Source: Pusillimonas sp. MFBS29 (GTDB lineage Bacteria > Pseudomonadota > Gammaproteobacteria > Burkholderiales > Burkholderiaceae_B). Taken from it: a stretch of DNA of 64,000 nucleotides. Every line of letters starts with the position of its first letter. Within the stretch, counting starts at the first letter, position 1. The notes beneath the pieces were generated by a model, which worked only from the letters and a program-made list of their open reading frames with translations, was not told the DNA's origin and searched no databases. The DNA is taken from assembly GCF_020687695.1 (NCBI RefSeq), contig NZ_JAJEWL010000001.1, positions 62,001 to 126,000 of the forward strand. Direction: 5' to 3'. Shown here in pieces: positions 55,464 to 62,869 of this stretch. The position numbers were made by a program, and so were the translations under genes.

Positions 55464-56078
55464 CTATTTTTCGGGCGGTTGCGACGGCAAATCGTTGGGT
55501 AAGGTAGTGCTGCCTGCGCCCAGGGCACGCTGCATGAATACAACATCAATCCATTGCCTGAACTTGAATCCCGTTGCCGGCTGCGTGCCGGCATGTGCAA
55601 AGCCCAGGCGGCGGTGCAGCCCTATGGATGCCAGGTTGTTGTTGCCCGCAATGACAGCGATCATTTGCCGCCACGGCCCCGATTCACAACGCGTTATCAG
55701 TGTCTGCAGCAAGGCGGTACCCAGGCCCTGGCCCGACAGGCCGTCAGCCAGGTAAATGGAGTCTTCCAGCGTGTAGCGGTAGGCGCTGCGCGGGCGGTAC
55801 GGAGCGGCATAACAATAGCCGGCCACCTGGCCATCGACTTCGGCCAGCAGATAGGGCAGGTGCAAGGCCACGATGCGGGCACGGCGCTCCTGCATTTCGG
55901 AGGTGGACGGCGGGATTTCCTCGAAGGTTGCTGTGCTTTGCAGCACGTGCCGGGCGTAAATTGCCTGTACTGCGTCCATGTCGCCTGGCGTGGCGTCGCG
56001 TATTATGATGTTGTTTATGGTAGCCCTGCTGGTGGCTGGGTCGGGGTGAAGGGCTTGCGCGTGACTGGCGTCGACCAT
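55464..56078 (-). CDS. GNAT family N-acetyltransferase (phosphinothricin acetyltransferase-like)
   Basis: A 204-residue acetyltransferase. The GNAT fold is seen in IIIRDATPGDMDAVQAIYAR, YRPRSAYRYTLEDSIYLAD and the acetyl-CoA loop GLSGQGLGTALLQTL. The RSAYRYTxEDSIYL segment is characteristic of PAT/BAR-type and methionine-sulfone/sulfoximine acetyltransferases. Substrate is likely an amino-acid analogue; this is family inference. Its first 20 or so residues are not conserved-looking and the start could be shorter. Confidence 0.85.
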   Translation of the reverse strand: MVDASHAQALHPDPATSRATINNIIIRDATPGDMDAVQAIYARHVLQSTATFEEIPPSTSEMQERRARIVALHLPYLLAEVDGQVAGYCYAAPYRPRSAYRYTLEDSIYLADGLSGQGLGTALLQTLITRCESGPWRQMIAVIAGNNNLASIGLHRRLGFAHAGTQPATGFKFRQWIDVVFMQRALGAGSTTLPNDLPSQPPEK

Positions 56079-56141
56079 ACTATTTGTTCAGGCAAAATGA
56101 GGGGTACACTGTCTTAACAGTATATACATCCGGAGGTCATC

Positions 56142-56483
56142 ATGTCTGTTCCCATCAACGCACTTACCGAAGATTTTGCTGTAGCGCCACAGCTTGCCCC
56201 TGAAGACATGCAGGCGGTGGCCGATGCCGGATTCCGAAGCGTCATTATTAATCGTCCCGATATGGAAGGCGGACCTGATCAGCCCTTGTCCAGCGAAGTC
56301 ATGGCGGCGGCACACGTTGCCGGACTTGAAGTGGTCTACCAGCCGGTTGTCAGTGGCGCCATGACGGCTGACGACGTTGTGCTGTTCGCAAAAAACCTGA
56401 AGTCGCTTCCAGCGCCCGTTCTTGCTTTTTGCCGTACAGGTACCCGTTGTACTTATTTGTTTCAGGCAGCCAGTGCTTTGTGA
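56142..56483 (+). CDS. DUF442/TIGR01244 sulfur transferase or phosphatase-like protein
   Basis: A 113-residue cytoplasmic protein with a dual-specificity-phosphatase-like fold. AFCRTGTRCTYLF gives a Cys-x5-Arg-type signature (CRTGTR lacks one residue of the usual CX5R spacing, then C follows). The family includes the N-terminal domain of Blh-type persulfide hydrolases. The start has CGGAGG upstream. It is 102 bp before uspA, which has its own FNR-box promoter. Confidence 0.8.
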   Translation: MSVPINALTEDFAVAPQLAPEDMQAVADAGFRSVIINRPDMEGGPDQPLSSEVMAAAHVAGLEVVYQPVVSGAMTADDVVLFAKNLKSLPAPVLAFCRTGTRCTYLFQAASAL

Positions 56484-56488
56484 CGCAC

Positions 56489-56529
56489 TTGATCCCGATC
56501 AATAAGGCAGTGTATATACCAGTTATATT
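56489..56529 (+). promoter_or_regulatory. FNR/Anr box and -10 of the uspA promoter
   Basis: TTGAT-CCCG-ATCAA (56489-56502) is a perfect match to the FNR/Anr consensus TTGAT-N4-ATCAA. TATATT at 56524-56529 is a suitable -10, which puts +1 near 56536 and the box centre at about -41, the class II activator position. Confidence 0.85.
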
Positions 56530-56585
56530 TACCATACGGTTGCGGTTAAGCTTGGCCTCATCGATTATTCACGGGGGTAAATGCC

Positions 56586-57050
56586 ATGTTCAAGAAAATA
56601 CTTATTCCAACAGATGGTTCCAAGCTGTCGGCTCAGGCAGCTAACAAGGGTGTATGTTTTGCACGCCAGATCGGCGCCGAAGTGGTCGCCTTGTATGTTA
56701 CACAACCGTTTGCGGCTACGGTCGGTTTCGACGGCATGGCGGCAGCCTATGCCATCACCGATGAAGATTACGACAAAACCGCCCAGCAGCAGGCCGAAAA
56801 ATACCTGAAAGCGGTGCTTGATCGCGCTGAAACCGCAGGCGTCAAGGCCAGTGGCAAGGCCGTATCCAATTTCAATGTGGCCGATGGCCTGGTGCAGGCC
56901 GCCGACGAAGAAGGCTGCGACCTTATATTCATCGGCAGTCATGGCCGCAGCGGCCTGTCGCGTTTGTTGCTGGGCAGCGTCACCATCAAGGTGCTTAGCC
57001 TGGCTAAAACGGCCGTATTGGTTTATCGCGTAAAAGAAAGCAACGACTAA
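56586..57050 (+). CDS. Universal stress protein UspA family
   Basis: A 154-residue single-domain Usp. The ATP-binding loop GSHGRSGLSRLLLGSVT (G-2x-G-9x-G-S/T) is intact, so it is probably an ATP-binding type. The N-terminus MFKKILIPTDGSKLS is typical. A perfect FNR box at the class II position upstream implies induction under low oxygen. A strong terminator follows. Confidence 0.93.
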   Translation: MFKKILIPTDGSKLSAQAANKGVCFARQIGAEVVALYVTQPFAATVGFDGMAAAYAITDEDYDKTAQQQAEKYLKAVLDRAETAGVKASGKAVSNFNVADGLVQAADEEGCDLIFIGSHGRSGLSRLLLGSVTIKVLSLAKTAVLVYRVKESND

Positions 57051-57075
57051 TCAAACAGTCTGGCACCTGCCAGAA

Positions 57076-57115
57076 AACAAGCCCGGTGAACTACTGTTGC
57101 ACCGGGCTTGTTTTT
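57076..57115 (+). terminator. Rho-independent terminator after uspA
   Basis: AACAAGCCCGGTG (57076-57088) pairs perfectly with CACCGGGCTTGTT (57100-57112) around an 11-nt loop and continues into T residues to 57115. AAAA flanks the other side, so it may also stop the convergent transporter transcript. Confidence 0.93.
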
Positions 57116-57117
57116 GC

Positions 57118-57258
57118 CTAGTTGAATAAGGCGCCTGCCTTAAGCAGGGTTTCCCACATGCCGAGTGCCAGCGGGATACCGACATACAGCCAGAAAAGTA
57201 CGAGCAAGACCGGCGAGGTTGCGCTGCCTTGTGCGACGGATACGGTATTTTGTTGCAT
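57118..57258 (-). CDS. Small membrane protein, MFS transporter small subunit type
   Basis: A 46-residue protein encoded just downstream of the oxalate/formate-type MFS gene (12-bp gap), with AAAGGAGA before its ATG. It begins MQQNTVSVAQGSATSPVLLV and contains one membrane helix (VLLVLFWLYVGIPLALGMW) and ends ETLLKAGALFN. Similar short proteins accompany OFA-family carriers in Burkholderiales and are named small subunits, though function is unproven. Confidence 0.75.
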   Translation of the reverse strand: MQQNTVSVAQGSATSPVLLVLFWLYVGIPLALGMWETLLKAGALFN

Positions 57259-57270
57259 GCTGAGTCTCCT

Positions 57271-58668
57271 TTATTTGGCGGCCATGGCGGGCGTCATGCC
57301 CGGTTGTTCGTTGCTCATGTGGTGGCGTGTGGCGACCGGTCGCACCAGCATGTTGCAGATAAAGCCAATAACCAGCAAACCGGCCATCAGGTACATGGTG
57401 ACGGTATACGACTGTGCGGCCGGGATACCCTGGTCAACCTGGAATTGGCGTATGTAATTGACCAGCACGGGGCCGAATACGCCTGCGGCAGCCCATGCGG
57501 TCAGCAAGCGTCCGTGTATGCCACCGACATAGCGGGTGCCGAACAGGTCTGCCAAATAAGCCGGTACGGTCGAGAATCCGCCGCCGTACATGGACATGAT
57601 GATGGCGTAGAACAGTACAAACAGCGCAACATTGCCGGCCGAGCCCATGCCGGGTACCAGGAAATACAGCACGGCGCCCAGGACAAAGAAGGTGTAGTAG
57701 GTATTCTTGCGTCCGATATAGTCAGACACTGACGACCAGAAGAAGCGGCCCAGCATGTTGGCCAGCGACAGCACGCCGACGAAGCCGGCGGCAGCTGCGG
57801 GGGTAATGGCGCCCTTGAAGCTTTCCTGAATCATGACCGAGGCCTGGCCCAGAACGCCTATGCCTGCCGTGACGTTCAGGCACAAGGCCCACCAGAGCAG
57901 CCAGAACTGGGGCGTTTTGATGGCCTGGTCAATATGCACGTGGTTGCGCGAGATCATGACATTCTGTGTGGCGGGAGGCGTCCAGCCATCGGGTTTCCAG
58001 TCAGCGGCCGGAATGCGAATGGCGAATGCGCCTATCATCATGGAAATGAAGTACACGGTGCCCAGGACGACAAAGGTTTCGGCCACCCCCGCCGATGTGG
58101 GCGACTTGAAATAGTTCATCAGCGAGACCGACAACGGCGATGCGATGAAGGCGCCGCCCCCGAAGCCCATGATGGCCATGCCGGTGGCCATGCCACGTTT
58201 GTCGGGAAACCATTTGATCAGGGTGGACACCGGCGATACATAGCCTATGCCCAGCCCTATGCCTCCGAGCACGCCGTACCCAAGGTACACCAGCCAGATC
58301 TGGTGCAGTGAAATGCCTGCCGCCGCCACCATGAAGCCCCCGCCAAAGCAGCAGGCGGCCACGAACATGGCTTTGCGCGGACCGACCTCTTCGAGCCACT
58401 TTCCGGCAAAAGCCGCCGACAAACCCAGAAATACAATGGCCAGGCTGAAAATCCAGCCCAGGGTGGGCAGATCCCAGTCGCCCGCCGTGGATTCGGTGAT
58501 GCCCAGCAATTTGGTCATGGGGTTGTTGAACACCGAGAAGGCGTAGGCTTGCCCTATGCACAAGTGCACGGCCAGGGCGGCGGGTGGAATCATCCAGCGG
58601 TTGAAGCCAGGTGCAGCTGTGATGCGCTCCTTGCTGAAGAAACCGTTGTCTTTTGAAGCTATGCTCAT
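57271..58668 (-). CDS. OFA-family MFS transporter (oxalate/formate antiporter type)
   Basis: A 465-residue 12-helix MFS carrier. GFNRWMIPPAALAVHLCIGQ near the N-terminus (split from its flanks), AYAFSVFNNPMT, and KWFPDKRGMATGMAIMGFGGG are signatures of the oxalate:formate antiporter family. The start MSIASKDNG at 58668 with AGGAGA upstream was chosen over a longer start. Proximity to the formate dehydrogenase operon suggests a formate, oxalate or related monocarboxylate substrate; this is inference. Confidence 0.9.
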   Translation of the reverse strand: MSIASKDNGFFSKERITAAPGFNRWMIPPAALAVHLCIGQAYAFSVFNNPMTKLLGITESTAGDWDLPTLGWIFSLAIVFLGLSAAFAGKWLEEVGPRKAMFVAACCFGGGFMVAAAGISLHQIWLVYLGYGVLGGIGLGIGYVSPVSTLIKWFPDKRGMATGMAIMGFGGGAFIASPLSVSLMNYFKSPTSAGVAETFVVLGTVYFISMMIGAFAIRIPAADWKPDGWTPPATQNVMISRNHVHIDQAIKTPQFWLLWWALCLNVTAGIGVLGQASVMIQESFKGAITPAAAAGFVGVLSLANMLGRFFWSSVSDYIGRKNTYYTFFVLGAVLYFLVPGMGSAGNVALFVLFYAIIMSMYGGGFSTVPAYLADLFGTRYVGGIHGRLLTAWAAAGVFGPVLVNYIRQFQVDQGIPAAQSYTVTMYLMAGLLVIGFICNMLVRPVATRHHMSNEQPGMTPAMAAK

Positions 58669-58723
58669 GTTGTGTCTCCTAGTGGCTACTTCTGTAGAGG
58701 CCTTTGTTACTGATATGAGGAAG

Positions 58724-58757
58724 CAAAAAATCCCCCGCAACGGCTCGAAAGTCGTTG
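58724..58757 (-). terminator. Possible terminator after fdsD
   Basis: On the minus strand CAACG (58753-58757) pairs with CGTTG (58738-58742), with a short extension closing a TTCG loop, and CGGGGGA then TTTTTT follows. The T tract is several bases from the stem, so this is a weak intrinsic terminator candidate between fdsD and the MFS gene. Confidence 0.4.
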
Positions 58758-58785
58758 TGTGTGGAGTGCTGCAGGGATGGGTGGA

Positions 58786-59049
58786 TCAGGGCGTGGTACG
58801 GGTCTTGGGAGTCAGTTGTTCCTTGTTTCGGATTATGGCCTGCAGGGCAATATCGCTGAGGGCGATATTGCTGGTCTGGCCATCCGGCTGGTGTTCCAGG
58901 AAATCCAGCATGGCAATGCGCATGCGCGGTTCCCAGAATTTCTGTATATGGTTGGCTATGCCGGCCAGACCTTCTTCGCGATCCGGCATGGCTTCAAAAA
59001 AATCGCCGATGCGGTTGGCCAGTTTTATGAGGTGGTCGATGTTGTTCAA
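58786..59049 (-). CDS. fdsD: NAD-dependent formate dehydrogenase delta subunit
   Basis: An 87-residue small subunit typical of Fds-type soluble formate dehydrogenases. Recognisable segments are LIKLANRIGDFFEAMPDREEGL (given in two parts: LIKLANRIGDFF and EAMPDREEGLAGIANHI) and HIQKFWEPRMRIAML. It is needed for assembly or stability in related enzymes. Its start overlaps the fdhD stop by 4 bp and it closes the fds operon. Confidence 0.93.
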   Translation of the reverse strand: MNNIDHLIKLANRIGDFFEAMPDREEGLAGIANHIQKFWEPRMRIAMLDFLEHQPDGQTSNIALSDIALQAIIRNKEQLTPKTRTTP

Positions 59050-59918
59050 GAGGCGCTCCCGCTATCCAGGTATTCGTGGTGGCTGTATACGGTAAAGAGG
59101 CTGCCGCGCGCGAAACCCGCCAGCATGACGTTCAGTTGATTCGCCATGTCGATGGCGTAGGAAGTGGGAGCCGATACGGCAACCAGGGTGGAAATGCCCG
59201 CCGAGGCGGCCTTCTGAACCATTTCGAAGCTGGCGCGGCTGGAAATCACCGCAAACCCGGCGTCGTTGGCCGCTGTTTCCTGCGGCGACAGGCGCAGGCG
59301 ATGGCCTATGAGCTTATCCAGGGCGTTGTGGCGGCCAACGTCTTCACGCACGTATTCAATATCGCCGGCGCTGTTGGCCCATCCGGCTGCGTGGGTGGCG
59401 CCTGTGGTCTGATGCAGCGCCTGCATGGAGCGCAGTTGCTCTACCGCCTTTGCGATGGCCTGCGTGGTATACCGCCCGGGTTGCGGGGGTAACGGATCAA
59501 GCTGACGCTGTACTTCATCAAGGCTTTCGATGCCGCATAATCCGCAGCCGGTGCGTCCGGCCAGGTTGCGTCGGCGCAGTTTCAGTTCGTTCAGGCAGGC
59601 ACTGGCGATGGTGACTTCCACCACCAGACCCTGCGGGCGCTCGACGATTTCCAGGTCGTAGACGTCGCGGGCGTTGCGGATAATGCCTTCCGTGTAGGCG
59701 AACCCGACGGCAAAGTCTTCAAGGTTGGCAGGTGTCAGCAGCAAGGTGGCATGGCTGATGCCGTTGAACTCCAGCGCCACGGGGACTTCCCGGGCGATCT
59801 GGTCGTCTTCCGCCAGCATGGGTTTGCCGGCGCCCGTACGCCAGACTGTGTAGGGTGTGTGGCCAGCCGACACCGTTGTGGTGTCGGGCTGATCGTTGCT
59901 TGTTATGGTACTGGTCAT
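59046..59918 (-). CDS. fdhD: Formate dehydrogenase accessory sulfurtransferase
   Basis: A 290-residue FdhD that passes sulfur from the IscS desulfurase to the molybdenum cofactor of formate dehydrogenase. The redox cysteines lie in RTGCGLCGIESLDEV and the conserved DVGRHNALDKLIG is present. It sits between fdsA (1-bp gap) and fdsD (4-bp overlap). Confidence 0.95.
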   Translation of the reverse strand: MTSTITSNDQPDTTTVSAGHTPYTVWRTGAGKPMLAEDDQIAREVPVALEFNGISHATLLLTPANLEDFAVGFAYTEGIIRNARDVYDLEIVERPQGLVVEVTIASACLNELKLRRRNLAGRTGCGLCGIESLDEVQRQLDPLPPQPGRYTTQAIAKAVEQLRSMQALHQTTGATHAAGWANSAGDIEYVREDVGRHNALDKLIGHRLRLSPQETAANDAGFAVISSRASFEMVQKAASAGISTLVAVSAPTSYAIDMANQLNVMLAGFARGSLFTVYSHHEYLDSGSAS

Positions 59919-59919
59919 G

Positions 59920-62859
59920 CTATTGGGCGGGAGTTAAAGTTTTAGCCGTAGCCTCGATGGGATCGGCCGGTGCCTTGGGCCGTTCGGGTTCAGCGGCGGC
60001 TGCCGCTTCCTGCTTGCGCTGCTCCAGAAGCTCCATCTGGATGTCGCTGAAGCGCGACCACCGGGCCTGCCACTGTGAAGGTTCGGTGACCAGCCTGGCC
60101 TGCACGGCGGTCACCTTGTATTCGGGGCAATCGGTGGCCCAATCGGTGCTGTCGGTGGTGACGACGTTGGCGCCCGATTCCGGGAAGTGGAAGGTGGTGT
60201 AAAGCACGCCTGGCTGTACACGGGTTGTGACATCGGCCCGCAAGACGGTTTCGCCCGAACGGCTTTGTATGGCCACCATGTCGCCCGGGCGTATGCCGCG
60301 GTCTTCGGCGTCGGAAGGGTGTATTTCAAGAAGGTCTTCGTTGTGCCACAAGACGTTGGGGGTACGCCGGGTCTGTGCGCCGACGTTGTACTGCGAGAGT
60401 ATGCGCCCGGTGGTAAGCAACAGCGGGAAGCGACGTGTGCTGCGTTCGTCGCTGGGGATGTACTTGGTGATCATGAACCTGCCTTTGCCGCGCACGAACT
60501 CGTCGACGTGCATGGTGGGCGTACCATCCGGGGCGGCGTCGTTGCAAGGCCACTGCACGCTGCCGCCCAGTTCATCGATTTTCTTGAACGAGACGCCCTG
60601 GAAGGTGGGTGTCAGGCGGGCGATTTCATCCATGATCTCGCTGGGATGGTTGTAGTGCATGGGGTAGCCCAGCGCGTTGGAGAGCGCGCAGGTTGCTTCC
60701 CAGTCGGCCATGCCGGCCTTGGGTTCCATGACCTTGCGCACGCGTGAGACGCGCCGCTCGGCGTTGGTGAACGTACCGTCTTTTTCAAGAAAGGACGAAC
60801 CCGGCAGGAAGACATGGGCGTACTTGGCCGTTTCGTTCAGGAAAATATCATGGACGATGATGCATTCCATGGAGGCCAGCGCCGCGGCGACGTGCTGGGT
60901 GTCGGGGTCGGACTGCACGATGTCTTCGCCCTGGCAGTAAAGCGCCTTGAACGAGCCGCTGATGGCGGCATCAAACATATTGGGAATACGCAGGCCCGGC
61001 TCGGGCTGCAGCGTGACACCCCATTCGCGCTCGAACTGGCCGCGCACGACGTCGTCGGAAATGTGGCGGTAGCCGGGCAGCTCGTGAGGGAAGGAGCCCA
61101 TGTCGCAGGACCCTTGCACATTGTTCTGGCCCCGCAGGGGGTTCACGCCCACGCCTTCGCGCCCCAGGTTGCCGGTGGCCATGGCCAGGTTGGCGATGGC
61201 CATGACGGTAGTGGAGCCCTGGCTGTGCTCGGTGACGCCCAGGCCATAGTAAATGGCGCCATTGCCGTGTGTGGCATACAGTCGGGCGGCGCCGCGCAGG
61301 TCGGCGGCCGGCACGCCGGTTTCGGCTTCCATGGCCTCGGGCGAGTTTTCGGGCAACGAGACAAAGTCGCGCCATTGCTGGAAGGCCGCTGTTTCGCAGC
61401 GTTCGGCGACATAGGTTTCGTCGATCAGACCTTCGGTGGCGATGACGTGCGCCATGCTGGTCAGGACAGCGGTATTGGTGCCGGGACGCACAGGCAGGTG
61501 ATAGTCGGCCTTGATGTGGGGAGAGTCGACCAGTTCGATCTGGCGCGGGTCGATGACGATAAGCCGGGCGCCTTCGCGCAGGCGCCGCTTCAGGCGCGAG
61601 GCAAATACCGGGTGGGCTGCGCTGGGGTTGGCGCCCATGACGATGACGACGTCGGAATGCATGACTGAGTCGAAGGTCTGGGTACCGGCCGATTCGCCCA
61701 GCGTGGTTTTCAGGCCGTAGCCGGTGGGCGAGTGACAGACCCGGGCGCAGGTATCGACGTTGTTCGTGCCGAAGGCGGCGCGCACCAGTTTTTGAACCAG
61801 ATAGGTTTCTTCGTTGGTGCAACGCGAGGAGGTCAGGCCGCCCACCGAGTTCTGGCCGTACTTGGCCTGTATGCGCTTGATTTCCGATGCGGCATGGTTC
61901 AGGGCTTCGTCCCAGCTGACTTCCTGCCATGGATCGCTGATGCTGGCGCGTATCATGGGCTTGAGCATGCGGTCTTCGTGGGTGGCATAGCCCCAGGCGA
62001 AGCGCCCTTTCACGCAGGAATGGCCGCGATTGGCCTGGCCGTCTTTCCAGGGCACCATGCGTACGACTTCCTGGCCTTTCATTTCAGCCTTGAAGGAGCA
62101 GCCCACACCGCAATAGGCGCAGGTGGTTATTACCGAGTGCTCGGCCTGGCCCATATCGATGACGGATTTTTCAATCAGCGAAGAGGTCGGGCAGGCCTGC
62201 ACGCAGGCGCCACAGGAGACGCAATCGCTGTCCAGGAAAGAATCATGCTGGCCGGCTGTGATGCGCGAATCGAAGCCCTTGCCTGTGATGGTCAGGGCGA
62301 AAGTGCCCTGGACCTCGTCGCAGGCGCGCACGCAGCGGCTGCAGACTATGCATTTGCTGGGGTCATAGGTGAAGTAGGGGTTGGACTCATCTGCCGTGTC
62401 GTTCAGGTGGTTCTCGCCGTCGAATCCGTAACGCACGTTGCGCAAGCCCACCACGCCGGCCATGTCCTGCAGTTCGCAATCGCCGTTGGCCGGGCAGGTC
62501 AGGCAGTCGAGCGGGTGGTCGGAAATATACAGTTCCATTACGTTGCGGCGCAGTTCGTGCAGCTTGGGCGTTTCCGTTGTGATGACCATGCCGTGTTCGA
62601 CCGGTGTGGTGCACGATGCCAGATAGCCGCGCCGGCCTTCGATTTGCACCAGGCAAAGGCGGCATGATCCAAAGGCCTCGAGATTGTCGGACGCGCACAG
62701 CTTGGGGATGTTGATGCCGGCTTCGGCAGCGGCGCGCATCACTGAAGTACCTGCAGGTACGTCGATTTCGGTGCCGTCTATGGTTAGCGTAACGGTTTCG
62801 CTGCTGGTCGAGGCTGGAGTGCCGTAATCCCGTTCACGTTTGGCGATGGTCTCTAGCAT
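59920..62859 (-). CDS. fdsA: NAD-dependent formate dehydrogenase alpha subunit
   Basis: A 979-residue molybdenum enzyme that oxidises formate to CO2. In order: an N-terminal [2Fe-2S] ferredoxin domain (CASDNLEAFGSCRLC), a NuoG-like Cys/His cluster (DHPLDCLTCPANGDCELQ), two [4Fe-4S] motifs (CIVCSRCVRACDE, CVSCGACVQACP), the catalytic-domain cluster (CAYCGVGCSF), and bis-MGD domains with the Mo-ligand cysteine in TCARVCHSPTGYG. It is a cysteine, not selenocysteine, enzyme. A MopB-type C-terminal domain follows. Confidence 0.97.
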   Translation of the reverse strand: MLETIAKRERDYGTPASTSSETVTLTIDGTEIDVPAGTSVMRAAAEAGINIPKLCASDNLEAFGSCRLCLVQIEGRRGYLASCTTPVEHGMVITTETPKLHELRRNVMELYISDHPLDCLTCPANGDCELQDMAGVVGLRNVRYGFDGENHLNDTADESNPYFTYDPSKCIVCSRCVRACDEVQGTFALTITGKGFDSRITAGQHDSFLDSDCVSCGACVQACPTSSLIEKSVIDMGQAEHSVITTCAYCGVGCSFKAEMKGQEVVRMVPWKDGQANRGHSCVKGRFAWGYATHEDRMLKPMIRASISDPWQEVSWDEALNHAASEIKRIQAKYGQNSVGGLTSSRCTNEETYLVQKLVRAAFGTNNVDTCARVCHSPTGYGLKTTLGESAGTQTFDSVMHSDVVIVMGANPSAAHPVFASRLKRRLREGARLIVIDPRQIELVDSPHIKADYHLPVRPGTNTAVLTSMAHVIATEGLIDETYVAERCETAAFQQWRDFVSLPENSPEAMEAETGVPAADLRGAARLYATHGNGAIYYGLGVTEHSQGSTTVMAIANLAMATGNLGREGVGVNPLRGQNNVQGSCDMGSFPHELPGYRHISDDVVRGQFEREWGVTLQPEPGLRIPNMFDAAISGSFKALYCQGEDIVQSDPDTQHVAAALASMECIIVHDIFLNETAKYAHVFLPGSSFLEKDGTFTNAERRVSRVRKVMEPKAGMADWEATCALSNALGYPMHYNHPSEIMDEIARLTPTFQGVSFKKIDELGGSVQWPCNDAAPDGTPTMHVDEFVRGKGRFMITKYIPSDERSTRRFPLLLTTGRILSQYNVGAQTRRTPNVLWHNEDLLEIHPSDAEDRGIRPGDMVAIQSRSGETVLRADVTTRVQPGVLYTTFHFPESGANVVTTDSTDWATDCPEYKVTAVQARLVTEPSQWQARWSRFSDIQMELLEQRKQEAAAAAEPERPKAPADPIEATAKTLTPAQ

Positions 62860-62869
62860 GGGGGCTCCG

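Noticed and set aside
61732-62667. Long plus-strand open frames opposite fdsA and fdsB
   Set aside because: They mirror conserved cysteine-rich domains of formate dehydrogenase and show no protein features of their own.
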